Notes: generated from the letters alone by a model not told the origin. A stretch of DNA of 64,000 bases from Pseudomonas tumuqii (GCF_013184545.1 NZ_JAAOJA010000005.1:1-64000); one strand, 5' to 3'. Positions 20,685 to 30,993 are shown, numbered from the stretch's first letter. Program-made: numbers and translations.

Positions 20685-21503
20685 CTATTCGATCTCGAAC
20701 AGGCCATCGCGAATATGTGCACCCGCCAGGCGCTGGCGGATGTCGGCATCGATCCGTGGATCGTCCGGGTCGTAGAGCATCACCTGGCGATAGGCATTGA
20801 CCCGGTTGATCTCGCTGCCGAGGAACTCCCAGACCACCCGGGTGCAGGCCGGGGTGCGCCGATCGCCGCTGGAGACTCCGGTCTTCAAACCGTTGAGACG
20901 GGTGATGCGGCTCTTGAAGCTGGGGATCAGGATGGTCTGGCTCATTTCGTTGCCGGTCAGCGATTCGTAGTCGATCAGAAACAGCCGATCCTGCAGGTAG
21001 AAGGCCGCGCCCAGGTAGCGACAGCGCACCCAGTCCTCGGCCTTGCCGCTGGCGGCGCGCGACGGTTCCTGGCGCTCCTGGCGCTCGAACAGGTAGCTGC
21101 CGCGCTCTTCGCGCAGCTGCACCAGCGACAGCAGGATCTGCCCGGGCACCGACATGCAGTTGGCGTACTCGAAGTAATACCCGCAGTAGCGCGACAGGCT
21201 GCTGGCGAACTCGCGCAACGGCTGCAGCAATTCCAGCAGCGGATCGCCGCTGGCTTGCTGCTCCAGGCCACCGCCGCGCGCGCCGATCAGGTGGGCGAAT
21301 TGCTCGCCCGGCAGGTTCAGCTCATAGGCCTCGACGCCGAAGAAATCGCAGATGCGCTTGAGGTTGTGCGCCGTCGGCCGGCTCTGGCCGCTGAGGTATT
21401 TGTTGAACTGCGCGCGGTTGATCGCCAGCTTGCGGCACACCTCGGCAATCGAGCGGTAGTGGCTGCACAGCAGCTTGAGGTTGGACCCCAGGTAATCCGA
21501 CAT
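20685..21503 (-). CDS. XRE-type helix-turn-helix regulator
   Basis: A 272-residue protein with an N-terminal Cro/CI-type helix-turn-helix (residues about 8-60: SIAEVCRKLAINRAQFNKYLSGQSRPTAHNLKRICDFF) and a ~200-residue C-terminal domain that I cannot name. It is divergent from the Ala/Gly:Na+ symporter gene across 160 bases and convergent with the orphan binding protein. Regulation of the symporter is plausible but unproven. It looks chromosomal rather than phage-derived, since no phage genes are nearby. Confidence 0.8.
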   Translation of the reverse strand: MSDYLGSNLKLLCSHYRSIAEVCRKLAINRAQFNKYLSGQSRPTAHNLKRICDFFGVEAYELNLPGEQFAHLIGARGGGLEQQASGDPLLELLQPLREFASSLSRYCGYYFEYANCMSVPGQILLSLVQLREERGSYLFERQERQEPSRAASGKAEDWVRCRYLGAAFYLQDRLFLIDYESLTGNEMSQTILIPSFKSRITRLNGLKTGVSSGDRRTPACTRVVWEFLGSEINRVNAYRQVMLYDPDDPRIDADIRQRLAGAHIRDGLFEIE

Positions 21504-21664
21504 GCTGCAGTTCCTCTTGGCGCGAACGACGCGATTGTAGCATCAACTCGCATCAGATCGCCGCCACCCGCGAAATTGCATGACGAGCGCGTCTGGCCAA
21601 CCATTCCCAGGCTCCATGCTGACGCTGAATTTTTCCCCAACAACAAGAGAGAGACCCTCCCGCC

Positions 21665-23110
<1,446 letters not shown>

Positions 23111-23130
23111 GCCGCTAACGACGTGATACA

Positions 23131-23157
23131 CAGGGGGCCATGGCCCCCTGTTTTTTT
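23131..23157 (+). terminator. Rho-independent terminator after the AGCS symporter
   Basis: CAGGGGGCCA / TGGCCCCCTG form a perfect 10-bp stem (no loop spacer beyond the palindrome centre) followed by seven T residues. It lies about 20 bases after the symporter stop and is the clearest intrinsic terminator in the window. Confidence 0.9.
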
Positions 23158-23174
23158 ATCTGAGGAGAGCCGTC

Positions 23175-24164
23175 ATGGCGATAACAAAACTCCTGGTGCT
23201 CTACACCGGCGGCACCATCGGCATGCAGATGAGCGCAGACGGCCTGGCGCCCGCCTCCGGCTTCGAGGCGCGGCTGCGGGCCCAGCAAGCGCAGGAACAG
23301 CAGCGGCAACTGCCCGTCTGGATCTTCCGCGAACTGCTGCCGCCGATCGACAGCGCCAACATGAGCCAGGCCAACTGGCTGGCGATGGTCGAGGCGATCC
23401 GCGCCGGCATCGAGCAGGACGGCTGCGACGCCGTGCTGGTGCTGCACGGCACCGACACCCTGGCCTACAGCGCCGCGGCCCTGAGTTTCCTGCTGCTCGG
23501 GCTGGCGGTGCCGGTGCTGCTGACCGGCTCGATGCAGCCGGCCGGCGTTGCCGGCAGCGATGCCTGGGCCAACCTGTTCGGCGCCATGCAGGCGCTGCAG
23601 CAGGGCGTTGCACCCGGCGTGCAGCTGTACTTCGACGGCAAGCTGATGCACGGCGCGCGGGTCAGCAAACTGGGCAGCGCCACCTTCGGCGCCTTCGCCG
23701 AACTGCCGCGCCAGCGCCAGAGCCCGCGCGCCGAGCGCATCCCCGCCAGTCTCGATTACCGTCAGCCGCGCCAGCCGGTGAACCTCGCCGTGCTGCCGTT
23801 CTATCCGGGGATCCAGGCCGCGCAGGTCAGCGCCCTGCTCGCCAGCGGCGTACGCGGGCTGCTGCTGGAGTGCTACGGCAGCGGCACCGGGCCCTCGGAC
23901 GACGCCGAACTGCTCGCCGCACTGCGTGCCGCGCATGAGGACGGCGTGGTACTGGCGGCGATCAGCCAGTGCGTCCATGGCCATGTCGAGTTCGGCGTCT
24001 ATGCGGCGGGGAGCAAACTGGCCAGCGCCGGCCTGGTCTCGGCCGGCGGCATGACCCGCGAAGCCGCCCTGGGCAAGCTGTTCGCCCTGCTCGGCGCCGG
24101 CCTGAGCCAGGCCGAGACGGAACACTGGTTTGCCCTGGATCTGTGCGGCGAGCGCGCCGACTAG
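23175..24164 (+). CDS. ansA: L-asparaginase, type I (cytoplasmic)
   Basis: A 329-residue asparaginase that hydrolyses asparagine to aspartate and ammonia. Both catalytic threonine motifs are present: LVLYTGGTIGM at the N-terminus and VLHGTDTLAYSA near residue 90. There is no signal peptide, which with the type I length points to a cytoplasmic AnsA rather than the periplasmic type II enzyme. Downstream genes encode an acetyltransferase and, in the opposite direction, glutaminase. Product aspartate can enter the aspartase reaction encoded upstream. Confidence 0.9.
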   Translation: MAITKLLVLYTGGTIGMQMSADGLAPASGFEARLRAQQAQEQQRQLPVWIFRELLPPIDSANMSQANWLAMVEAIRAGIEQDGCDAVLVLHGTDTLAYSAAALSFLLLGLAVPVLLTGSMQPAGVAGSDAWANLFGAMQALQQGVAPGVQLYFDGKLMHGARVSKLGSATFGAFAELPRQRQSPRAERIPASLDYRQPRQPVNLAVLPFYPGIQAAQVSALLASGVRGLLLECYGSGTGPSDDAELLAALRAAHEDGVVLAAISQCVHGHVEFGVYAAGSKLASAGLVSAGGMTREAALGKLFALLGAGLSQAETEHWFALDLCGERAD

Positions 24165-24237
24165 TCGGATGTGCAGGACTTGCAGCGCAGCCATAACAGT
24201 TTCAGGATGACTGATCCTACCTGCAGGAGGTCGCCCG

Positions 24238-24693
24238 ATGGCCGTTCGCATTCCCGCCGAGATACGTCCCGTCAGCGCCGCCGACCAGGCGGCCTGGCTG
24301 CCCCTGTGGCAGGGTTATCAGCGCTTCTACATGACCGAGATCCCCGCCGCCACCAGCGACGTCACCTGGCAGCGCTTTCTCGACCCGGCCGAACCCATGC
24401 ATGCCGCCCTCGCCTGGCACGAGGGCAAGGCTATCGGCCTGGTGCACTGGATCTACCACCGCTCGACCTGGACCGTCGGCGACTACTGCTACCTGCAAGA
24501 CCTGTTCATCGCCAAGGATCTGCGCAGCAGCGGGGTCGGCCGCCAGTTGATCGAATACGTCTACGCCCAGGCCCGCCTGGCCGACTGCGCGCGGGTGTAC
24601 TGGCTGACCCACGAAACCAACAGCAAGGCCATGCTGCTGTACGAGCGGGTCGCCGAGCGCTCGGGCTTCGTGCAGTTCCGCAAGCTGCTGTAG
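24238..24693 (+). CDS. GNAT-family N-acetyltransferase (paralogue 1)
   Basis: A 151-residue acetyl-CoA-dependent acetyltransferase. The GNAT fold is shown by EIRPVSAADQAAW at the N-terminus, the core strand YLQDLFIAKDLRSSGVGRQLIEYV carrying the acetyl-CoA pyrophosphate loop (SSGVGR), and the C-terminal AMLLYERVAERSGF. About two thirds of aligned residues match the protein at 28070-28516, so the two are recent paralogues. The substrate is unknown. AGGAGG precedes the ATG. Its TAG stop is the start of a palindromic repeat. Confidence 0.85.
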   Translation: MAVRIPAEIRPVSAADQAAWLPLWQGYQRFYMTEIPAATSDVTWQRFLDPAEPMHAALAWHEGKAIGLVHWIYHRSTWTVGDYCYLQDLFIAKDLRSSGVGRQLIEYVYAQARLADCARVYWLTHETNSKAMLLYERVAERSGFVQFRKLL

Positions 24694-24762
24694 GGTGGAT
24701 GGCGCCTTTGCATCCACCTGCACCGCCCGCTGGTGGATCGATAAAGCGCGATCCACCCTACG
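24690..24762. repeat. TAGGGTGGATGGCGC-type palindrome (copy 3)
   Basis: The third member of the TAGGGTGGAT family, more diverged in its interior. Its TAG is the stop codon of the acetyltransferase gene. The other arm reaches the glutaminase 3' side, so it occupies a convergent gap. Confidence 0.7.
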
Positions 24763-24784
24763 CCCTGCTTTGGCGGGCAGGTGC

Positions 24785-25693
24785 CTAGAACACCGACCAG
24801 CCGATCCGTTCGCTGAGCAACTCCAGCGCCTTGATCCCGGCCAGGGAGTTGCCGGCGGCGTTCAGCTCCGGCGACCACACGCAGACGCTGAAGCGCCCCG
24901 GTACCACCGCGACTATGCCGCCACCGACCCCGCTCTTGCCCGGCAGACCGACCCGGTAGGCGAAGTTGCCGGCTTCGTCGTACAGGCCGCTGGTGGCCAT
25001 GATCGCGTTGACCTGCTTGGTCTGCCGTGGGGTGAGGATCTGCGCACCGCTGTGCAGGCAAAAGCCGGCGTTGGCCAGGAAGCAGAAGGCGCGGGCCAGG
25101 TCGACGCAACTCATGCGCAAGGCGCAGCAACTGAAGTAGCTGCGCAGCACCGTCTCGACATCGTTATGGAAGTTGCCGAAGGACTGCATCAGGTAGGCCG
25201 CTGCCGCATTGCGCGCACGGTGCTGGTATTCCGAATCGGCCACCCGGTTATCCACCGCCACCTGCGGGTTGCCGGCCAGGCGGCGGACGAAATCGCGCAT
25301 CGACACCACCGGCGCGGCGAAGCGCGACTGGTTGATGTCGCAGATCACCAGGGCACCGGCGTTGATGAACGGGTTGCGCGGCCGCCCGCGCTCGAATTCC
25401 AGCTGCACCAGCGAGTTGAACGGCTGCCCGGACGGCTCGTGACCCAGCCGCTGCCAGATGTCCTCGCCGGAGTGACCGATGGCCTGCACCAGGCTGAACA
25501 CCTTGGAGATGCTCTGCACGGAAAATGCCGTGGCCGCATCGCCGGCACAGAACAACTCGCCCTCGTTGCTGTACACCGCAATGCCCAACTGATCACCCGA
25601 CACATCGCCCAGCGCCGGGATGTAATCGGCCACCTTGCCCTGACCGATCAACGGGCGGACTTCATCGAGAATCTCGTTCAACAGGTTTTGCAT
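24785..25693 (-). CDS. glsA: Glutaminase (GlsA family, serine-dependent)
   Basis: Hydrolyses glutamine to glutamate and ammonia. The 302-residue protein has the catalytic Ser-x-x-Lys (SVQSISKVF, near residue 60), the family motifs [10 protein letters not shown], and the C-terminal [15 protein letters not shown] oxyanion region. Length matches YneH/YbaS-type enzymes. A longer frame reaches 25735, but the ATG at 25693 begins the canonical [16 protein letters not shown]. With asparaginase, aspartase and the aat importer it completes an amide and acidic amino acid catabolic set. Confidence 0.94.
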   Translation of the reverse strand: MQNLLNEILDEVRPLIGQGKVADYIPALGDVSGDQLGIAVYSNEGELFCAGDAATAFSVQSISKVFSLVQAIGHSGEDIWQRLGHEPSGQPFNSLVQLEFERGRPRNPFINAGALVICDINQSRFAAPVVSMRDFVRRLAGNPQVAVDNRVADSEYQHRARNAAAAYLMQSFGNFHNDVETVLRSYFSCCALRMSCVDLARAFCFLANAGFCLHSGAQILTPRQTKQVNAIMATSGLYDEAGNFAYRVGLPGKSGVGGGIVAVVPGRFSVCVWSPELNAAGNSLAGIKALELLSERIGWSVF

Positions 25694-25759
25694 ACTGGAA
25701 CTCACCACCGGGGGAAACGCTGCACCGTAGGCCACTAGACGCTTTCCGTAGCCTGGCCA

Positions 25760-27229
25760 TCACAGCTCGCATTGCCAGACCTTGCGCAGCTTGGCCAGCG
25801 CCAGGGCGATCTGCTCCTCGTCGACCCCGGCAAAGCCCAGCACCAGCCCGGCGCGCGGCGGCTCGCGCGCCGGCCCCGGCAACCAGTAATCGCTCAGGGC
25901 ACTGAGCTCCACGCCGACAGCCGCGGCCTGCTCGATCAGTTCCCGCTCGCGCGCCACGCTGGCCAACGGCAAGCACACATGCAAACCGGCGTGCACCTGC
26001 GGCAGCGCGCCCACCGCCTGCGCCGGCCAGCCGTCGAGCAAGGCATCCCGGCGCGCCTGGGCGGCCCGCCGCATACGGCGGATATGCCGCTGAAAATGAC
26101 CCTGGGCGATAAATTCGGCGAGCACCGCCTGAGTGCCGGTCTCGGAATGGCGCATGCCCAGCGCGCGCAGTTGGCTGAGCGGTTCGACCAGGGCCGGCGG
26201 CGCCACCAGATAGCCCAGACGCAAGGCCGGAAAGGCGATTTTCGAGAAGGTGCCGACATACAGCACCCGGCCCTCGCGATCCAGCGCCGCCAAAGGCGCC
26301 AACGGCGTGCCGCTGTAACGGTACTCGCCGTCGTAATCGTCCTCGATGATCCAGGCCTGATTGCGCCCGGCCCAGTCCAGCAGTTCCAGGCGCCGCGCCA
26401 GGGACAGGGTGACGCCGGTGGGGTATTGGTGCGACGGGGTGATATAGGCCAGCCGGCAGTCCGTAAGCCCAGCCAGTTGGCGAGTGTCCAGGCCATCGTC
26501 ATCCACCGCGATGCCCTGCAGGCGTGCCCCGGCCACGGCGAATATCTGCGCCGCCGAGCGGTAGCAGTGGTTCTCCAGCGCCACCTCATCGCCGGCTTGC
26601 ACCAGCAGTTGCGCACAGAGCGCGATCGCCTGCTGCGCACCGCTGGTGATCAGCACCTGCTCGGGCGTGCAGCGCAGACCGCGCGCATTGCCCAGGTAGG
26701 CGGCGATCAACTCGCGCAAGCGCGGGTCGCCCGCCGGGTCGCCATAGCCCAGGCGCTCGGGCGAAGGCGCGCGCCAGAACTGCGCCTGCAGGCGCGCCCA
26801 GGTCTCGAAGGGAAACAGATCGAACGCCGGAATGCCCAGGCGAAACGCTCGCGGCGGGCCTGTGCGGGGGCTGTCCGGGCCATGGCTGCGCAACCGTGCG
26901 AGGATCGGCAGCGTCGCCTCGGCCGCAGCCGCTGGCGCCGCACCACGCGGCATGCCGGCAGCGCCCAGCTCCGCGACATAGCTGCCGTCGCCGACCCGGC
27001 CCTCGAGATACCCCTCGGCATACAGCTGATCGTAGGCGCGCACCACGGTATTGCGCGAGATGCCGAGCGTCGCGGCCAGCTCACGACTGGCCGGCAAACG
27101 CATGCGGCTGGCCATGCGGCCGTCGAGAATGCGCTCGCGCAGCGCCTGATAAAGCTGACGGGCCAAACCCTGGCGCGGGTCGAGGCGAATCCCGGCGGGT
27201 TCGAGCAGGAGCGGAGGTCGAGTGGTCAT
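25760..27229 (-). CDS. MocR/PdxR-type GntR-aminotransferase regulator
   Basis: A 489-residue regulator. It has an N-terminal GntR winged helix (about 15-80: LYQALRERILDGRM, LGISRNTVVRAYDQLYAEGYLEGR) joined to a fold-type I aminotransferase domain. PLP-site residues include SGAQQAI, ITPSHQYPTG and the Schiff-base Lys in GTFSKIAFPALRLGY. MocR proteins sense PLP or amino compounds; PdxR homologues control vitamin B6 synthesis, but other pseudomonad members regulate amino acid or polyamine genes. It is divergent from the PaiB-like gene, its most likely target. Confidence 0.9.
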   Translation of the reverse strand: MTTRPPLLLEPAGIRLDPRQGLARQLYQALRERILDGRMASRMRLPASRELAATLGISRNTVVRAYDQLYAEGYLEGRVGDGSYVAELGAAGMPRGAAPAAAAEATLPILARLRSHGPDSPRTGPPRAFRLGIPAFDLFPFETWARLQAQFWRAPSPERLGYGDPAGDPRLRELIAAYLGNARGLRCTPEQVLITSGAQQAIALCAQLLVQAGDEVALENHCYRSAAQIFAVAGARLQGIAVDDDGLDTRQLAGLTDCRLAYITPSHQYPTGVTLSLARRLELLDWAGRNQAWIIEDDYDGEYRYSGTPLAPLAALDREGRVLYVGTFSKIAFPALRLGYLVAPPALVEPLSQLRALGMRHSETGTQAVLAEFIAQGHFQRHIRRMRRAAQARRDALLDGWPAQAVGALPQVHAGLHVCLPLASVARERELIEQAAAVGVELSALSDYWLPGPAREPPRAGLVLGFAGVDEEQIALALAKLRKVWQCEL

Positions 27230-27347
27230 GGCCCAGGCCGGCGAAGAAAAACTCAGGATAAATTGGACCCATGAAAATCGCCATCAATGGCTCTTACAAA
27301 GAACCAATAGCCCTCTTAGCATGGCCCATCCATCAGGAGGATCCGCC

Positions 27348-27980
27348 ATGTATTCGCCCACCGCCTTCCATATCGACGACCTCGACCAGCTGCATGCGCA
27401 GATCGCGCGCTCGTCCCTGGCGATCCTGGTGACCCAGGGCGAGCACGGCCTGCACGCCAGCCATCTGCCGCTGCTGCTGGACCCGGATGCGGGCCCGCAC
27501 GGTCGCCTGCTCGGCCATTTCGCCCAGGCCAACCCGCAATGGCGCGACCTGGCCGCCGGTGCCGAGGTGCTGGTGATCTTCCCCGGCGCTTCGGCCTACG
27601 TCAGCCCCGGCTACTACCCGAGCAAGGCCCGCGACCACAAGGCGGTGCCGACCTGGAATTACCAGACAGTGCACGCCTGGGGCCGCGCCGAGGTGTTCGA
27701 CGAGCCGGCGCGTCTGCGCGAACTGGTCGGCCGCCTCAGCGCGCATCACGAAAGCAGCCAGGCGCAACCCTGGTCGCTGGCCGACGCGCCCGCCGACTAC
27801 CTCGACGCCATGCTGCGCGCCATCGTCGGTTTCGAACTGCCGATCGAGCGCATCGCCGGCAAATGCAAGCTGAGCCAAAACCAGCCAGCGGACAACCGGG
27901 CCGGCGTACGCGATGCTCTGGCGGCTAGTTCGGCACCGAACGAACAGGAAGTGGCGCGGCTGATGAATAGCCTGGGTTGA
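27348..27980 (+). CDS. PaiB-like FMN-binding protein
   Basis: A 210-residue member of the PaiB (FMN-binding negative transcriptional regulator) family. It has a split beta-barrel flavin fold; recognised segments are MYSPTAFHIDD, HASHLPLLLD, FPGASAYVSPGYYPSK and VPTWNYQTVHAWG. In Bacillus PaiB is linked to repression of sporulation and degradative genes; the pseudomonad role is not established. The ATG at 27348 follows CAGGAGG. It is divergent from the MocR gene and upstream of two acetyltransferases, reminiscent of the PaiA (acetyltransferase)/PaiB pairing. Confidence 0.85.
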   Translation: MYSPTAFHIDDLDQLHAQIARSSLAILVTQGEHGLHASHLPLLLDPDAGPHGRLLGHFAQANPQWRDLAAGAEVLVIFPGASAYVSPGYYPSKARDHKAVPTWNYQTVHAWGRAEVFDEPARLRELVGRLSAHHESSQAQPWSLADAPADYLDAMLRAIVGFELPIERIAGKCKLSQNQPADNRAGVRDALAASSAPNEQEVARLMNSLG

Positions 27981-28069
27981 AACCCTGCAGAACCATTGAA
28001 CGCCTCTTCGCCAGCAAGCTGGCGCCTACACACCGATAGCAACGCCTCATACACAGAAGGAAGACTGCC

Positions 28070-28516
28070 GTGTCCCAGATCGAGATCCGCCCCGTTAGCG
28101 CCGCCGACCATGCCGCCTGGCTACCGCTCTGGCAGGGCTATCTGCACTTCTACGAAAGCGAACTGCCGGCCGACACCACCGCCAGCACCTGGCAACGCTT
28201 TCTCGACCCGGCCGAGCCGACCCATGCCGCGCTGGCCTGGCGGGACGGCCGCGCCGTCGGTCTGGTGCAATGGATTTTTCATCGTTCCAACTGGTCGGTA
28301 GCCCATAGCTGCTATTTGCAGGACCTGTTCGTCAGCCCCGACGTGCGCGGCGGCGGGGTCGGCCGCAAACTGATCGAACACGTCTACGGCCAAGCCCGCA
28401 GCGCCGGCAGCCCGCGGGTGCACTGGCTGACCCAGGAAAGCAACCACACCGCCATGCAACTCTACGATCGCATCGCCGAGCGCGCCGGTTTTACCCAGTA
28501 CAGCCATTCGCTCTAG
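28070..28516 (+). CDS. GNAT-family N-acetyltransferase (paralogue 2)
   Basis: A 148-residue acetyltransferase starting at a GTG. It is the paralogue of the protein at 24238-24693, sharing long identical blocks such as LPLWQGY and WQRFLDPAEP and the acetyl-CoA loop (GGGVGRKLIEHVYGQAR). It follows the PaiB-like gene and precedes another acetyltransferase with only 15 bases between, so 28070-29209 is probably one operon. The substrate is unknown. PaiA-like polyamine acetylation is one possibility, suggested only by context. Confidence 0.85.
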   Translation: MSQIEIRPVSAADHAAWLPLWQGYLHFYESELPADTTASTWQRFLDPAEPTHAALAWRDGRAVGLVQWIFHRSNWSVAHSCYLQDLFVSPDVRGGGVGRKLIEHVYGQARSAGSPRVHWLTQESNHTAMQLYDRIAERAGFTQYSHSL

Positions 28517-28531
28517 CCGGGGAAGACGACC

Positions 28532-29209
28532 ATGACCCAGCAAGCCCTGCCCGATTGGCAACCCGCCAGCCCACCACCACGGCACCCGCTCGACGGCCGT
28601 TACGTGCGCCTGGAACCGCTCGACCCCGAGCGCCATGGCGACGACCTGTGGCTGAGCCTGCAAGGCGCGGACGTCGACCCGGCGCTGTGGGACTACCTGC
28701 CCTACGGCCCGTTCGAACTGCGCAGCGACTTCGATGCCTGGCTCGCCGCCAACGCCGCCGCGGCCGATCCGCTGTTCTTCAGCGTTATCGAGCGCGCCAG
28801 CGGCCAGGTCCAGGGCCTGCTCAGCTACCTGAACATCGTCCCTGCCCATGGCTGCATCGAGATCGGCCATATCGCCTTCGGCAGCGCCATGCAGCGCACG
28901 CCGCGGGCCAGCGAAGCGGTATTCCTGCTCGCCGAACTGGCCTTCGCCCTCGGCAACCGCCGCCTGGAATGGAAATGCAATGATCTGAACGCCCGCTCCA
29001 AGCGCGCCGCCGAACGCTTCGGCTTCAGCTTCGAAGGGCTGTTCCGTCAGCATCTGGTGATCAAGGGCCACAACCGCGACACCGCCTGGTACTCCCTGCT
29101 CGACCACGAGTGGCCGAGGCAGCGGCAAGCATTCGAATGCTGGCTGGCGGAGGAGAACTTCGATGAGCAGGGCCGCCAGCGCCAGACCTTGATCGCGCTT
29201 CGCGGGTAG
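28532..29209 (+). CDS. GNAT-family N-acetyltransferase, RimJ/RimL-like
   Basis: A 225-residue acetyltransferase of the RimJ/RimL-like group with an extended N-terminus. It contains DGRYVRLEPLDPERHGDDL, SVIERASGQVQGLLSY and the C-terminal LNARSKRAAERFGFSFEG that is typical of this group. Members acetylate ribosomal-protein N-termini or small molecules; the target cannot be inferred. It is the last gene of a short operon and is followed by REP-type palindromes. Confidence 0.85.
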   Translation: MTQQALPDWQPASPPPRHPLDGRYVRLEPLDPERHGDDLWLSLQGADVDPALWDYLPYGPFELRSDFDAWLAANAAAADPLFFSVIERASGQVQGLLSYLNIVPAHGCIEIGHIAFGSAMQRTPRASEAVFLLAELAFALGNRRLEWKCNDLNARSKRAAERFGFSFEGLFRQHLVIKGHNRDTAWYSLLDHEWPRQRQAFECWLAEENFDEQGRQRQTLIALRG

Positions 29210-29313
29210 GGCGCCGGCTCCGCGAAGCGCTCGTTGGGATTCGCAGGCTCAGCGGGGAAGACGCAGCTTGTAGATCCTATGTTCCTACGCAAGCCCGAAC
29301 GCTCTACGCACCC

Positions 29314-29411
29314 GTGGGAGGCCCGACCTCGGGGCGATGCTTTGAATTTTCGCCGGGGCCATAGCCAGACAGCCCTACGGGCTGCATTCGCCGCGGGGCG
29401 CGCCTCCTACA
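29314..29411. repeat. BIME-like REP pair
   Basis: Two GC-rich palindromic REP units in inverted orientation (left unit GTGGGAGGCCCGACCTCGGG, right unit ending GCGCGCCTCCTAC) after the acetyltransferase operon. The rest of 29210-29480 has a further hairpin (29437-29473) and no coding frame of note. Confidence 0.6.
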
Positions 29412-29436
29412 AGTCCTGCGCTGTTGGCTGAGTCCG

Positions 29437-29473
29437 TGTAGCCCGGATAAGCCTCAGCACAATCCGGGAATAC
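29437..29473. repeat. CCCGGAT hairpin
   Basis: CCCGGAT (29442-29448) pairs with ATCCGGG (29462-29468). It resembles the stronger hairpin at 44226-44246 and lies in the convergent gap before the PII-like gene. Confidence 0.5.
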
Positions 29474-29480
29474 GATCCCG

Positions 29481-29783
29481 TTAGAATTTCTCCGGCCTGA
29501 GCACTTCCACTTCGGCCAGGTAGCAGACCATCGCGTAGTTGGTGTAGTAGTGATCCTGCAGGTGCTCGGCGAGGCGTTCAGCCAGGTCGCGGGCGCAGAT
29601 CACTTCCAAGCGGATATTGCCGTCGGTGTCCCAGCCGGCGCTACGCACGCCGCGGCTACCACGCCCGCGGGCGTCGGAGAGGGTCCAGCCAGAGGCGCCG
29701 AGCGCTTCCAGGTCGGCCAGCAGTTTCTTTTCCAGGGCGGCTTCGCAGATCACCGTGAGCAGGGTACGGGTGTAGGCGGGCAT
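29481..29783 (-). CDS. SbtB-like PII signalling protein
   Basis: A 100-residue PII-superfamily trimeric regulator. The ferredoxin-like fold begins TRTLLTVICEAALEKKLLADLEALGASGWT, a T-loop-like segment follows (ARGRGSRGVRSAGWD), then NIRLEVICARDLAERLAEHL. It ends soon after LAEVEVL and lacks the C-terminal CGPEGC redox loop of cyanobacterial SbtB. It begins one base after the stop of the SbtA-like gene, so the two are cotranscribed. The cyanobacterial pair controls Na+/bicarbonate uptake in response to adenylnucleotides. The same role here is inferred from pairing, not shown. Confidence 0.8.
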   Translation of the reverse strand: MPAYTRTLLTVICEAALEKKLLADLEALGASGWTLSDARGRGSRGVRSAGWDTDGNIRLEVICARDLAERLAEHLQDHYYTNYAMVCYLAEVEVLRPEKF

Positions 29784-29784
29784 G

Positions 29785-30726
29785 TCAGAGTCCCCATGCG
29801 ATCAGAGTTTCGGCCAAGGCCAGGTAAAGCGGGATGCCCACCAGGATATTGAACGGGAAGGTAATACCCAAGGATGCGGTCAGCGACAGCGACGGGTTGG
29901 CCTCAGGCACCGCCAGGCGCATCGCCGCCGGTACCGCGATATAGGACGCCGACGCGGCCAGGGTGGCGAGCATCGCCGTACCGCCGAGGGACAGGCCCAT
30001 GGCCCGCGCCAGCAGTGCACCGATAAGCGCGCCTAGCAGCGGCATCAACAAAGCGAACAGAGCCAGCTTGAAGCCGTAGCGCTTCAACGACGCCAACTGA
30101 CCGGAAGCGATCAGGCCCATCTCCAGCAGGAAGAACGCCAGCACCGGCTTGAACATGCTGGTGTACAGCGGCTCCAGCGGCTTGATCGCTTCCTTGCCGG
30201 CGATCGCGCCTATCACCAGGCCGCCGAGCAGCAACATGATGCTCTTGCCGAGGAAAATCTCCCGGCCCAGTTCCTTCCAATGGGTGTCGCGGCTGATGCC
30301 CTTGGCCAGCAGGATGCCGACCAGGATCGCCGGGATTTCCAGGATGGCGACGAACAGCGGCATATAGCTCTCAAAGGCGATGCCCTTGGCCAGCAGGAAC
30401 GCTACCACCACGGCGAAGGTACCGGCGCTGACCGAACCGTAGTGGGCCGCCACCGCCGCCGCGTTGACCCGGTCGAAGCGCAGGCCGCGCAACAGGGTGA
30501 AGGCCACCAGCGGCAGCAGCACGCCCAAGCCCAGCACCAGCCCCGACTGCCCGAGCAATTGCAGGCTGGCCTGTTCGGCCAGCTCGACGCCGCCGTGCAG
30601 ACCGATGGCCAGCAAGAGGATAATCGATAGCGTCTCGTACAGCGCCGGCGGCAGTTTCAACTCGCTCTTGACCAGCCCAGCGAACAGGCCGAAGACGAAG
30701 AACAGCACCACCGGATCCAGACCCAC
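29785..30726 (-). CDS. SbtA-like sodium-dependent bicarbonate transporter
   Basis: A 313-residue inner-membrane permease with about ten helices in two repeats, matching the SbtA/DUF897 family (MGLDPVVLFFVFGLFAGL, AAHYGSVSAGTFAVVVAFL, LEIPAILVGILLA, SASYIAVPAAMRLAVPEANPS, ITFPFNILVGIPLY). The GTG at 30726 has GGAG eight bases upstream; another GTG at 30735 is too close to that site. The sbtB-like gene follows by one base. The gene lies downstream of pycA/oadA in the same direction, behind their terminator. Bicarbonate is the likely substrate. Confidence 0.85.
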   Translation of the reverse strand: MGLDPVVLFFVFGLFAGLVKSELKLPPALYETLSIILLLAIGLHGGVELAEQASLQLLGQSGLVLGLGVLLPLVAFTLLRGLRFDRVNAAAVAAHYGSVSAGTFAVVVAFLLAKGIAFESYMPLFVAILEIPAILVGILLAKGISRDTHWKELGREIFLGKSIMLLLGGLVIGAIAGKEAIKPLEPLYTSMFKPVLAFFLLEMGLIASGQLASLKRYGFKLALFALLMPLLGALIGALLARAMGLSLGGTAMLATLAASASYIAVPAAMRLAVPEANPSLSLTASLGITFPFNILVGIPLYLALAETLIAWGL

Positions 30727-30795
30727 CGCACACACTCCGACCGTTGGCCCGTCAGGACGCCGCCAGCGTCACCTATATCATCGAGCGGAATAAAG

Positions 30796-30880
30796 GGTTA
30801 TGTCCCAACAGCAGGTTGTGCTGAACCCCGCCGCTCTGCCGCCCCCTCGGTTAAGAAGAAACAACATGTGGGACATAACC
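30796..30880. repeat. 85-bp segment with perfect 12-bp terminal inverted repeats in the sbtA leader
   Basis: GGTTATGTCCCA (30796-30807) and TGGGACATAACC (30869-30880) are exact inverse copies. The segment lies between the oadA terminator and the sbtA start. It could be a pair of operator sites, an RNA stem closing a leader structure, or a MITE remnant. Confidence 0.55.
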
Positions 30881-30931
30881 AAAAAGGGGGATGGGTGCGC
30901 CTCGGCAATCCGGGACCAACGTCCATCCACG

Positions 30932-30990
30932 TAATAAAAAAGAGCCCCGAAAATCTGCTCAAATGCCTGTTCAACCAGCCCGGGGCTCCG
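30932..30990 (-). terminator. Rho-independent terminator after oadA
   Basis: On the minus strand, AGCCCCG (within 30981-30988) pairs with CGGGGCT (within 30942-30949) over a long loop and is followed by TTTTTTATTA (30932-30941). It starts within a few bases of the oadA stop. It should separate pycA-oadA transcription from sbtA, at least partly. Confidence 0.75.
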
Positions 30991-30993
30991 AGG

